Shown: one piece after another, positions 35,329-43,851 of the stretch
Numbering within the stretch: the stretch's first letter is position 1
How the letters are laid out: each line of letters begins with the position of its first letter
Assembly: GCF_002117105.1 (NCBI RefSeq)
Contig: NZ_CP019343.1
Coordinates: 3,162,001-3,226,000 of the forward strand
DNA length: 64,000 bases
DNA from: Oceanicoccus sagamiensis
GTDB taxonomy: Bacteria; Pseudomonadota; Gammaproteobacteria; Pseudomonadales; Dasaniaceae
Reading direction: 5' to 3'
Made by a program: the position numbers and the translations under genes
The notes under the pieces: model-generated
The model's input: only the letters and a program-made list of their open reading frames with translations
The model's database searches: none
What the model was told of the DNA's origin: nothing

Positions 35329-36327
35329 ATGAAAATCAATATTGAAAAAATTAACCTGCCCTATAAAACTCCATTCTCAATTACCGGGTATACCTTTAAT
35401 GGGGCAAATACAATAAGGGTGACTTTGGTCGATAATTGTCTCTCTGGAGCCGGCGAAGCCTATGCAATGGGAGAAACGGCACTCGGCATTTTTTACGAAG
35501 GCGAAACCATGGATTCAATGGCATTACAATTAGAGTCTGTGCTGGAACAGCTGGGTAGTGGCGTCACTAATGATAGCCTTCAGAGCCTGCTTCCACGTGG
35601 TGGTGCTAGAAATGCCTTTGATTGTGCTCTGTGGGACCTTAAAGCAAAGTGCTCAGGAAGGTCTATTTGGGAATTACTTAATTTAAAGCCAAAACCGCTT
35701 AAGACGGTTTCAACCATAGGTATTGATACGCCTGGAAAGATGGGGGCGGCAGCGCTGTTGGCAGCGCAATTTACAAATTTGAAGGTTAAGCTAAGCAATG
35801 ATGATCCTATTGCCCGCTTAGAGGCTGTCAGGGCTGCCCGTCCTGATGCAAACATCATTGTTGATATCAATCAGGGGTGGAGCTTTTCCGAGCTAAAGGA
35901 GTATTTGCCCGCTGCTGAAAAATTGAATATTGCCATGATTGAGCAGCCATTGCCGCGAGGAGCCGATGAGGAACTTGAAGACTTCAAGTCACCTATACCT
36001 CTCGGGGCGGATGAATCCTGTCTTGATAGCAAAGAATATGAAGTGGCCAAGAATCGCTATGATGTTATTAATGTCAAGCTTGAAAAGTGTGGTGGTTTAA
36101 CGGATGCATTAAAAATTGTAGAGCTAGCTAAACGAGATGGCAAAGGGCTGATGGTAGGTAATATGGGAGGTTCTTCCCTATCAATGGCCCCAAGCTTTGT
36201 AATAGGCCAGTTTTGTGAGTATGTAGATATTGATGGCCCTTTACTACTTGTTGAGGATGTAGCGCATGGTCTTCATTATGGTGAGGGTGGTGTAGTTGAT
36301 ATTCCAAGCTCTTCTTTGTGGGGATGA
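35329..36327 (+). CDS. Dipeptide epimerase, enolase superfamily
   Basis: A 332-residue enolase-superfamily enzyme of the L-Ala-D/L-Glu epimerase group. The catalytic lysines and metal ligands are visible: LKVKLSND (Lys), IIVDINQGW (Asp), MIEQPLPRG (Glu), LGADESC (Asp/Glu), and VKLEKCGG (second Lys). The C-terminal DIDGPLLL block is common to dipeptide epimerases. It inverts the alpha carbon of a dipeptide; family members differ in specificity, and Ala-Glu or more hydrophobic dipeptides are possible. It lies 218 bases after the PTPS-like gene and is followed by a terminator-like hairpin and an AraC gene. Confidence 0.85.
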   Translation: MKINIEKINLPYKTPFSITGYTFNGANTIRVTLVDNCLSGAGEAYAMGETALGIFYEGETMDSMALQLESVLEQLGSGVTNDSLQSLLPRGGARNAFDCALWDLKAKCSGRSIWELLNLKPKPLKTVSTIGIDTPGKMGAAALLAAQFTNLKVKLSNDDPIARLEAVRAARPDANIIVDINQGWSFSELKEYLPAAEKLNIAMIEQPLPRGADEELEDFKSPIPLGADESCLDSKEYEVAKNRYDVINVKLEKCGGLTDALKIVELAKRDGKGLMVGNMGGSSLSMAPSFVIGQFCEYVDIDGPLLLVEDVAHGLHYGEGGVVDIPSSSLWG

Positions 36328-36349
36328 TCTTTAATCAGTATTTTGAATT

Positions 36350-36373
36350 GGCTTTCTTTTAAGAGAGCCTTTT
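36350..36373 (+). terminator. Intrinsic terminator after the epimerase gene
   Basis: GGCTTTCTT (36350-36358) pairs with AAGAGAGCC (36361-36369), with one T-G wobble and a small loop, then TTTT. It is 22 bases after the epimerase stop and touches a possible ATG of the next gene at 36374. Confidence 0.6.
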
Positions 36374-36406
36374 ATGGTTCTTTTCCCATTTTTTGGTGGT
36401 GAAAAA

Positions 36407-37438
36407 ATGCAGCAAGCGGTGAATAACGATTTTATGGACGCCTTTGCCTATTCCGGCTCTTCCAGACTTCGTGAGTTAGCGGATAAACATGAGTTACTTA
36501 TAGACGATGAAGAGTTTTTCCCAGGGGGGCACTTAACTCGCTATAGAATTAATAACTCTTATCAAAGAGGTGTTCAGGAAATTGTAAAACTATCATCAGG
36601 TTTCTCTGTAATTACCACAAGCTTTGAGGCGCTTGATTTGCAAACTACCAGTTATAGTGGGACAGACTGGATCGTCTTACAGTGCTGTGTTTCAGGTGAA
36701 TATGACATTATTATCAACGATGGTAAGCCGCAGAGATTATTACCTGGTGACTGTCGTCTGGATATATTGACTGGAGAATCAACTTGGACACGCCGCCAAA
36801 TTGCAGCAACACGCTATCGTTATGTGGGAATATTTTTACGCCCGGAAGATTTATTGTTGCTGCTTAGTGCTGGTGAACGTTCCCGCAATACTCTAGTTGA
36901 ATTACTATCTTCAAAGGGCCATGTAGATCAGAGAACATACACTTTTCCAGGTTCCAATAGTCTAATAGCAACAGTCAATGAAGTGGCTGAGTTTGGTGAC
37001 TTTGGTGGGCTTCGGCCTGCGTTTGTTAAGGCAAAGTCTATTGAACTCTTGGTTTTCGCTCTTAATAAGGCGCGATGGGCTGAAAGAAATTGTCAAAGTT
37101 TGCAGCAGCGGGCCACACTTTCACGCAGGGCAAAAATGGCTTATGAGATTAAAAATATTATTGATCGCGAGTTCGCCGTTGGGCATACATTGGAAATACT
37201 TGCATCTCGGGTAGGAAGTAATAGAACCTCAGTGACTCAAGCTTTTAAGGCGGAATATCATAAAACACCTATGGAGTATTTAAAGTACGTGCGCCTTAGT
37301 AACGCACATGAGATGTTGATACATCACGAGGGTGGGCTAGATGCTATAGCCGAGCATGTGGGCTATGCTGATACCGCAAGTTTTATTCGGGCATATCGTA
37401 AGTTTTTCGGGAAAACTCCAGGTAATGTCAAACCTTGA
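36407..37438 (+). CDS. AraC family transcriptional regulator
   Basis: A regulator of about 343 residues. The N-terminal sensing part has VSGEYDIIINDGKPQRLLPGDC, a cupin-like segment. The C-terminus carries the double HTH: IIDREFAVGHTLEILASRVGSNRTSVTQAFKAEYHKTPMEYLKYVRL, then AIAEHVGYADTASFIRAYRKFFGKTPG. The start is put at the ATG 36407 with GGTGGTGAAAAA ahead. The ATG at 36374 would begin inside the T tract of the hairpin at 36350-36373. Target genes are unknown; the upstream epimerase gene is the nearest candidate. Confidence 0.87.
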   Translation: MQQAVNNDFMDAFAYSGSSRLRELADKHELLIDDEEFFPGGHLTRYRINNSYQRGVQEIVKLSSGFSVITTSFEALDLQTTSYSGTDWIVLQCCVSGEYDIIINDGKPQRLLPGDCRLDILTGESTWTRRQIAATRYRYVGIFLRPEDLLLLLSAGERSRNTLVELLSSKGHVDQRTYTFPGSNSLIATVNEVAEFGDFGGLRPAFVKAKSIELLVFALNKARWAERNCQSLQQRATLSRRAKMAYEIKNIIDREFAVGHTLEILASRVGSNRTSVTQAFKAEYHKTPMEYLKYVRLSNAHEMLIHHEGGLDAIAEHVGYADTASFIRAYRKFFGKTPGNVKP

Positions 37439-37444
37439 TAAAGC

Positions 37445-37921
37445 CTATAGCTGTGTTTCCAGCGGCAATGCCGTTGTATTCTTAATTTCAGTCACCGCCA
37501 CATGGGAATGCACTTCACCAATATGATTCAAATTCACCAAATACTCCCGCACAAAGGTTTCATAATGACGAATATCCCGAGCAACAATTTTTAACATAAA
37601 ATCCCACATCCCCGTCATGGTGTAACACTCCGTGACTTCGGGCAGTAATTTCACTTCATCTTCAAAATCCTGCAGATTTTTTTTGCCCTGAGTCGCAAGG
37701 CTTACCGTGGCAAACACCACAATATCCATCCCCAGTTTCTCCCGGTCCAGTACCGCCACCTTGCGGTTAATTAAGCCCTGTTCCTCCAGCCGGCTAATCC
37801 GCCGCCAGCACGGGGATTGGGACATATTAATCCGGTCGGCAATTTCTTGGGTGGTCAGGCTGGCGTCCTGCTGTAGCAGGTCGAGAATACGGATATCCTG
37901 GGGGCTTAGTTCTGTGCTCAT
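37445..37921 (-). CDS. Lrp/AsnC family regulator, divergent from the IOR gene
   Basis: A 158-residue Lrp protein: ILDLLQQDASLTTQEIADRINMSQSPCWRRISRLE is the HTH, MTGMWDFMLKIVARDIRHYETF the RAM part. It is divergent from the indolepyruvate oxidoreductase gene with 218 A/T-rich bases between, so it is the likely regulator of that operon, responding to an aromatic or branched-chain amino acid. The 3' end meets the convergent AraC gene after 6 bases. Confidence 0.88.
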   Translation of the reverse strand: MSTELSPQDIRILDLLQQDASLTTQEIADRINMSQSPCWRRISRLEEQGLINRKVAVLDREKLGMDIVVFATVSLATQGKKNLQDFEDEVKLLPEVTECYTMTGMWDFMLKIVARDIRHYETFVREYLVNLNHIGEVHSHVAVTEIKNTTALPLETQL

Positions 37922-38139
37922 GATCGGTTCCTATTACAGTCAATGCTGTTGTTTATTATAGACTTAATAAAATTGATTGTTGGATTAAAATTCTCATTAT
38001 TATTCAATTGTCGTATAAAAATTACAATATTCGGCATATATCCGGTTTATTAGAATAAAAATTTCAAGCCCAAATCGCTATGATTTCCCCCATAAACAAG
38101 CCTTAATTTATTGGTTAGATCACGCTGTGAGGGGATGGA

Positions 38140-41100
38140 ATGCCGGACACTGTATTAACGAATATATCGCTGGACGATAAGTACACACTAAAGTCGAAAC
38201 GCGCCTATATGACAGGCATCGAGGCACTGGTGCTACTGCCTATATTGCAGCATCAGCGAGATGTAGATCGCGGCCTGAATACCGCCGCCTTTATCTCCGG
38301 CTATCGCGGTTCGCCATTGGGGACAGTTGATCAGGCGATGTGGAAAGCACAGCCCTTTCTGGATAGGCATAATATTACCTTTCAAGCCGGCATCAACGAA
38401 GATTTAGCCGCCACCGCTGTGTGGGGCAGCCAGCAAGTGAATATATTTGAAGGTGCCAAATACGATGGCGTTTTTGGTATGTGGTACGGCAAAGGCCCGG
38501 GTCTTGATCGCAGTATGGATGTGATCAAACATGCCAATGCCGCCGGTACTTCAAAATTTGGTGGTGTACTGGCCATTGCCGGTGATGACCATGCCAGTAA
38601 ATCTTCAACCCTGCCGCACCAATCCGAACATATGTTTATTGGTGCTTCCATCCCCGTACTCAATCCCGCCAATGTACAAGAAGTGTTAGACCTCGGTGTG
38701 TACGGTTGGGAGCTATCGCGTTTTTGTGGTTCCTGGGTGGGTATGAAAGCGATCACCGATAATATGGACTCTGCGATTTCTGCCGAGGTCGATCCCAACC
38801 GCGTCAATATTGTTATCCCTGAAAATTTTAAAATGCCTGAAGATGGCGTTCATGCCCGCTGGCCTGATAAACCTCTGGCACAAGAACAGCGGCTAAATAA
38901 ATATAAAATTTACGCCGCCCGGGAATTTGCCAGAGTTAATGGCCTTAACAAAGTTGTGATTGATAGTGATAAACCCCGCCTTGGTATTATGACTACAGGT
39001 AAAGCCTATCTGGATGTAATGCAAGCGCTGGAAGATTTAGGGATTAACGAAGAAAAAGCCCGCGCGATTGGTTTACGTATTTTTAAAGTGGGGATGAGTT
39101 GGCCGCTTGAGCCTGTAGGTACGCATAATTTTGCCGAGGGGTTGGAAGAAATCCTGGTGGTTGAAGAGAAGCGCTCAATTCTTGAAGACCAATTAACCAG
39201 CCAGCTCTATAACTGGCCCGTTGAGCGTCGGCCACAGGTGATCGGTGAGTTTGACGAAGAGGGCGATGACCTACTGCCGAATCAAAGTGAATTAACCCCG
39301 GCGATGGTTGCTCGTGTTATTGCAGCCCGTTTAGCCCGTTTTTATCAGGACGATATTATTGATAAGCGTTTGGCTTTTTATCTGCAAAAAGAGCAGGCTC
39401 TGGCGCAACCTCGCAAGCTATTAGAGCGCACCCCCCATTACTGTTCCGGCTGCCCCCATAGTACTTCCACCCGGTTACCCGAAGGTAGTCGTGCTTTGGG
39501 GGGCATTGGTTGTCACTATATGGGCACATGGGAAAAGGGCGATCGTCGAGCAGATACCTTTACTCAAATGGGGGGCGAAGGCGTTAGCTGGGTAGGGCAG
39601 GCTCCGTTTACCAGTACTAAGCATGTCTTTCAAAATCTGGGCGACGGTACTTATTTTCATTCTGGCCTCTTGGCTATCCGTCAAGCCATAGCCGCTAAAG
39701 TTAATGTCACCTATAAAATTCTCTATAACGATGCTGTAGCGATGACAGGTGGTCAATCCGTGGATGGCCCGCTGTCTATTGATCGTTTGTTATTGCAGTT
39801 ACGAGGTGAAGGCGTACAGCGTATTGCCCTGGTATCCGATTACCCGGAAGACCATAAGGGAAAACTTGAACATTTTAATGGCTTTTCTATTGACCATCGT
39901 GATGATCTGATCAGTATTGAAAAAGAGCTACGTGATATTAAAGGCACCACCGTGTTAATTTACCAGCAAACCTGCGCCGCAGAAAAACGCCGCCGACGTA
40001 AAAAGGGGTTAATGGTAGATCCCCCCAAACGGATCATGATTAACCCTGAAGTCTGTGAAGGCTGTGGTGATTGCAGTATCCAATCCAATTGTCTATCGGT
40101 GACACCGCTGGAAACCGAGCTGGGCCGCAAGCGTGAAATTGACCAAAGTGCCTGCAATAAAGACTATTCCTGCGTTAAAGGCTTTTGCCCCAGCTTTGTT
40201 TCTGTTGTCGGTGGTAGCCTGAGAAAAAGCACCCTGGCTGAAAGGCCGAATAACTTTAAAGACTTACCTGTACCGGTTGTTGCCCCTATTGATAGCCAGC
40301 CCTGGAATATTATTGTGACGGGTATTGGCGGTACGGGTGTATTAACTATCGCTGCATTAGTGGCGATGGCTGCTCATATTGAAGGCAAGGGTTGCGCCAC
40401 GATGAACCAGACCGGTTTGGCGCAAAAATTTGGTGCTGTAGTAAGCCATGTTCGCGTCGGTAAAAACCAGCAAGCCATTAACTCAGTCCGTGTTCCCGCC
40501 GGTGATGCGGATTTGTTACTGGGCTGCGATTTGGTCGTGAGTGCCGGTGATGAAGCACTGGCCAAAGTGAATATTGAACGTTCCTACGCCATTATCAATG
40601 AACATCAATCCATGACCGCCGATTTTATTACTGACCCTGATTTACGTTTTACCTCTGAGGATATGAAGCAGTCTATTATCGAAGAAGTGGGACAAGATGA
40701 AGTGGGTCGGGATAAGGTGGGTTTTATTAATGCTACAGCCATCGCTACACAGCTCTTTGGTGATTCTATTGCCAGTAATTTATTTCTGTTGGGTTATGCC
40801 TGCCAGCAGGGTTATATCCCCGTTACCGTTGATGCGCTGCAACAGGCCATTACATTAAATGGTGTGGCGGTAGAGTTTAATAAAAAGGCCTTTTTATGGG
40901 GGCGTCGTGCCGCTGTTGATTTGGAGCAGGTATTAGACTGCGCTGAGATTAAACCGGCCTTTAAGCCTCTGGAGAAAATTAATGACATTATTGCAGACCG
41001 CTACCAGCGTTTAACAGATTATCAAAATAGTGATTATGCTGACCGCTATCAGCTGCTGGTTAATAAGGTACAGGAAGCTGAGCGTCAAATTATCGATAAT

Positions 41101-41640
41101 AATGACGGCCGCTTAGCTAAAGCCGTTGCTAAATACCTTTATAAGCTGATGGCCTATAAAGATGAATACGAAGTGGCCAGGCTTTATAGCAATGGAGATT
41201 TTCAAAACCGCATCAAGCAACAGTTTGAAGGTGATTACCATGTACAATTTCACTTAGCCCCTCCCGGTCTGGCGAAAAAAGATGCGGATACCGGCTTGCC
41301 CTTAAAGCGTCAATTTCCCCAGTTATTAATGGCCGGTTTTAAAGTGCTGGCAAAATTTAAGTTCCTTCGTGGTACCGCCTTTGATGTGTTTGCTTATTCA
41401 GAAGATCGCCAGTTGGAAAGAGAGCTGTTGGCGGACTATGAAGCGCTGGTTGCCGAGATTATTGCAAAGCTAAGTCCAGCCAACTATGACGTTGCTATAG
41501 CTTTGGCCTTAACGCCTGAATATATTCGCGGCTATGGCCATATTAAAGCCCGTCATGTAAAGACCTTGGCAGTAAGAAAACACACCCTGTTAAAACAGCT
41601 GCGCGGTGAAATTATTGATGTTCTCGCTGTTGCCGCCTAA
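38140..41640 (+). CDS. Indolepyruvate ferredoxin oxidoreductase, fused subunits
   Basis: A 1166-residue enzyme that decarboxylates 2-oxo acids from aromatic (indolepyruvate, phenylpyruvate) or branched-chain amino acids to acyl-CoA, passing electrons to ferredoxin. Order: IorA-like N-domain ([15 protein letters not shown]), TPP-binding part ([30 protein letters not shown]), Cys-rich iron-sulfur segment ([17 protein letters not shown], then C-x5-C-x4-C further on), and the IorB/gamma-like domain ([21 protein letters not shown]), then a C-terminal domain. It is 29 bases before an amino-acid dehydrogenase, which can make the 2-oxo acid. The fused form is common in aerobic proteobacteria. Confidence 0.94.
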   Translation: MPDTVLTNISLDDKYTLKSKRAYMTGIEALVLLPILQHQRDVDRGLNTAAFISGYRGSPLGTVDQAMWKAQPFLDRHNITFQAGINEDLAATAVWGSQQVNIFEGAKYDGVFGMWYGKGPGLDRSMDVIKHANAAGTSKFGGVLAIAGDDHASKSSTLPHQSEHMFIGASIPVLNPANVQEVLDLGVYGWELSRFCGSWVGMKAITDNMDSAISAEVDPNRVNIVIPENFKMPEDGVHARWPDKPLAQEQRLNKYKIYAAREFARVNGLNKVVIDSDKPRLGIMTTGKAYLDVMQALEDLGINEEKARAIGLRIFKVGMSWPLEPVGTHNFAEGLEEILVVEEKRSILEDQLTSQLYNWPVERRPQVIGEFDEEGDDLLPNQSELTPAMVARVIAARLARFYQDDIIDKRLAFYLQKEQALAQPRKLLERTPHYCSGCPHSTSTRLPEGSRALGGIGCHYMGTWEKGDRRADTFTQMGGEGVSWVGQAPFTSTKHVFQNLGDGTYFHSGLLAIRQAIAAKVNVTYKILYNDAVAMTGGQSVDGPLSIDRLLLQLRGEGVQRIALVSDYPEDHKGKLEHFNGFSIDHRDDLISIEKELRDIKGTTVLIYQQTCAAEKRRRRKKGLMVDPPKRIMINPEVCEGCGDCSIQSNCLSVTPLETELGRKREIDQSACNKDYSCVKGFCPSFVSVVGGSLRKSTLAERPNNFKDLPVPVVAPIDSQPWNIIVTGIGGTGVLTIAALVAMAAHIEGKGCATMNQTGLAQKFGAVVSHVRVGKNQQAINSVRVPAGDADLLLGCDLVVSAGDEALAKVNIERSYAIINEHQSMTADFITDPDLRFTSEDMKQSIIEEVGQDEVGRDKVGFINATAIATQLFGDSIASNLFLLGYACQQGYIPVTVDALQQAITLNGVAVEFNKKAFLWGRRAAVDLEQVLDCAEIKPAFKPLEKINDIIADRYQRLTDYQNSDYADRYQLLVNKVQEAERQIIDNNDGRLAKAVAKYLYKLMAYKDEYEVARLYSNGDFQNRIKQQFEGDYHVQFHLAPPGLAKKDADTGLPLKRQFPQLLMAGFKVLAKFKFLRGTAFDVFAYSEDRQLERELLADYEALVAEIIAKLSPANYDVAIALALTPEYIRGYGHIKARHVKTLAVRKHTLLKQLRGEIIDVLAVAA

Positions 41641-41669
41641 CCCTAAACACTGATTACCGAGATAAAGCT

Positions 41670-42727
41670 ATGAATGTATTTGATCACCCGGACTTTGATC
41701 ACCATGAATTGGTTGCCTTTAAAGAAGATCAGGCCTCAGGACTAAAGGCCATTATTGCCGTCCATAATTCTACCCTTGGCCCTGCGTTGGGGGGTGCCGT
41801 ATGTTTTCTTATGTTTCCAATACTGAAGCCCTAAGCGATGTGCTGCGTTTATCGCGGGGTATGACCTACAAGTCTGCCTTAGCGGGTATTGCCTTGGGTG
41901 GCGGTAAGTCAGTGATTATTGGTAACCCTCACCAGGATAAATCCCGCCAATTGCTATTGGCGATGGGGGAATTTATTAATAGCCTTAGCGGTACTTATAT
42001 TACCGCTGAAGATTCCGGTACCGGCGTGGCCGATATGGCGATTATGGGGGAGAAAACCCCTTATGTAACGGGCGTGGTGACCGGCGAAGAACATGGCGGA
42101 GATCCATCACCGATCACGGCCTATGGTGTTTATCAGGGTATAGTGGCGTCGGTGGCGCACCAGTTTAAAAGTAACTTGCAGGGTGTGCGTATTGCTATGC
42201 AAGGTATTGGTAATGTTGGTTATCACCTTGCCCGTCAATTAATTTCAGCGGGCGCTACCGTTTATGCTGCGGATATTAATCCTGCCAATATTCAACGGGC
42301 GGTTAACCAGTTAGGTGTGATTGAAGTACCGCTGGACGATATTATGTCGATTGATGTGGATGTATTGGCCCCCTGTGCATTGGGTGGGGCGATTAATGCC
42401 GACAGTATCGATATGATTAAAGCCAAAGTCGTTGCGGGCGCAGCGAATAATCAGTTGGCCACGGTTGATATGGGGTTGGCACTAAAAGAGCGGGGCATAT
42501 TATATGCTCCGGATTATGTGATTAACTCCGGCGGCATTATCGATGTTTATTACCAGACTAAAGGTATACGGGACCGTAAAAAAGTGGATGCCCATGTGGA
42601 GCGCATTGGTGACACTCTGAAAACCATTTTTACCCGGTCTGATCAAACGGGTCATGCTACCAGTGGTATTGCCGATCAGTTGGCTGAAGAAATTCTGGCC
42701 GGTGATGTTCAAGAGATGAGTGCCTAA
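41670..42727 (+). CDS. Leu/Phe/Val/Glu dehydrogenase family (one-base frameshift)
   Basis: Oxidatively deaminates an amino acid to the 2-oxo acid. It begins at ATG 41670: [39 protein letters not shown] run of six G (41789-41794) where seven are expected breaks the frame. The downstream frame supplies [40 protein letters not shown] (the catalytic Lys), [24 protein letters not shown] (NAD) and [15 protein letters not shown]. Joined length about 352 residues, right for leucine or phenylalanine dehydrogenase. It pairs with the upstream oxidoreductase to give amino acid to acyl-CoA conversion. Exact specificity cannot be read. The break is probably a homopolymer undercall. Confidence 0.9.
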
Positions 42728-42734
42728 AGGCTGC

Positions 42735-43391
42735 TTATTTCATCTTGCCAAAGAGCATATCTACCAGCATATCCGCGTGTTTTTCCACGCGGATCTCTGT
42801 TCTTGAATCCACCCCAAATAATAATTCACACTCAGGGGCAAAAGAGAAGATCGTCGAGCTGGCGCTGACCATAATATAGTACCAATGGATAAATTGGTCT
42901 CGGTCCAGCCCTTGGGTTTCTTTGACCAATTTTTCCATTAGCTGAGCAGCAGGGCGGATATGGTTATCGGTCAGGTAATCGATGCGCCAGCTATGTTGCC
43001 GGGCTTCCTGACTCATTAACCGGCTTAGCTCAGGGTGTTTGGCATGAAAGCGCACATAAAAGCGCACTACAAAAGCCAGCCTGTCCCTTTCCGTTAGCTC
43101 CTTCATAATTTCCTGGCGATGGGTAAATTCATCCCGCATCAGGCCAAAGGTAGCGTCGACAACGGTTTTCCAGAGATTATCTTTATCGTCAAAATGGTAA
43201 GCGACCAAGCCGCGCTGGACACCGGCAGCATTTTCAATATCACGGATAGAAACCCCTTCAAAGCCTTGTTCTGAAAATATACGCGTGGCGGCTTCCAGTA
43301 CTTTGGCACGGGTAATCTCGGTCCGTTCCTGGGTGCGGCGGGTTCTTTTCTTGGGGGCTTTGGCGGCTGTGGCGCTGTCGTTATTGCTCAT
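42735..43391 (-). CDS. TetR family transcriptional regulator
   Basis: A 218-residue TetR protein with a basic N-terminal leader (KKRTRRTQERTEITRAKVLEAATRIFSEQGFEGVSIRDIENAAGVQRGLVAYHFDDKDNLW covers leader and HTH). The C-terminal domain resembles the YcdC-like TetR ligand domain. It lies head-to-head with the TonB receptor gene, 460 bases away. A 19-base palindrome at 43714-43732 precedes the receptor promoter. It is therefore the likely repressor of the TonB-to-MFS catabolic operon. The effector is unknown. Confidence 0.88.
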   Translation of the reverse strand: MSNNDSATAAKAPKKRTRRTQERTEITRAKVLEAATRIFSEQGFEGVSIRDIENAAGVQRGLVAYHFDDKDNLWKTVVDATFGLMRDEFTHRQEIMKELTERDRLAFVVRFYVRFHAKHPELSRLMSQEARQHSWRIDYLTDNHIRPAAQLMEKLVKETQGLDRDQFIHWYYIMVSASSTIFSFAPECELLFGVDSRTEIRVEKHADMLVDMLFGKMK

Positions 43392-43713
43392 AATGGCTCA
43401 GTTTATAGTCCTTGGGGCTAAACTTTCTAGCGGCCCGAATTATAACGAATGAAGTGGTTATCAGCTAATTAATAATTTTTCGCTCTAATGCGAATTTAAT
43501 GCTTACTATTTTGGTTATAAGGAATCGGGCGAAATTCTCAGTGATTACTGCGTTAAGCTGAATAAAAATCCATCACAAAGCTTTCTCTTTTAGCCAGTAA
43601 TATTGGTTATAAATATATATAAAACAATTGCTTACAATATTTTATGGCTTTTCATTCTCTACCCGGTCCTGCCCCTGATTTGTAGGCTATTTAAGCTGTT
43701 ATCTTCTCAGTAG

Positions 43714-43732
43714 AGTGATTAATATAATCACT
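43714..43732. promoter_or_regulatory. Palindromic operator upstream of the TonB receptor operon
   Basis: AGTGATTA (43714-43721) and TAATCACT (43725-43732) are perfect arms around ATA. This is the clearest symmetric site in the 460-base gap (43392-43851) between the TetR gene and the receptor gene; the rest of the gap is A/T-rich with no gene visible. It sits 7 bases upstream of a -35 match, as an operator would. Confidence 0.5.
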
Positions 43733-43739
43733 AAATTTG

Positions 43740-43766
43740 TTGACATGCAAATATAATAATTATAAA
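43740..43766 (+). promoter_or_regulatory. Possible sigma-70 promoter for the TonB receptor operon
   Basis: TTGACA (43740-43745) and TATAAA (43761-43766) with a 15-base spacer, or with 17 if TAAATT is used. It is 86 bases before the receptor start and next to the palindrome. Box quality is good for -35 and moderate for -10. Confidence 0.4.
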
Positions 43767-43851
43767 TTTTGTACGTCTACGAAATAAAGCTATAGTTCTA
43801 AGACCACTTTTTGTAGTTCAGAGCTATCATCATAAGTAAGCCAACGGGGGA

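Noticed and set aside
38382-38807. 141-codon minus-strand frame inside the indolepyruvate oxidoreductase gene
   Set aside because: Antisense shadow of a conserved coding region, no motif or ribosome site of its own.
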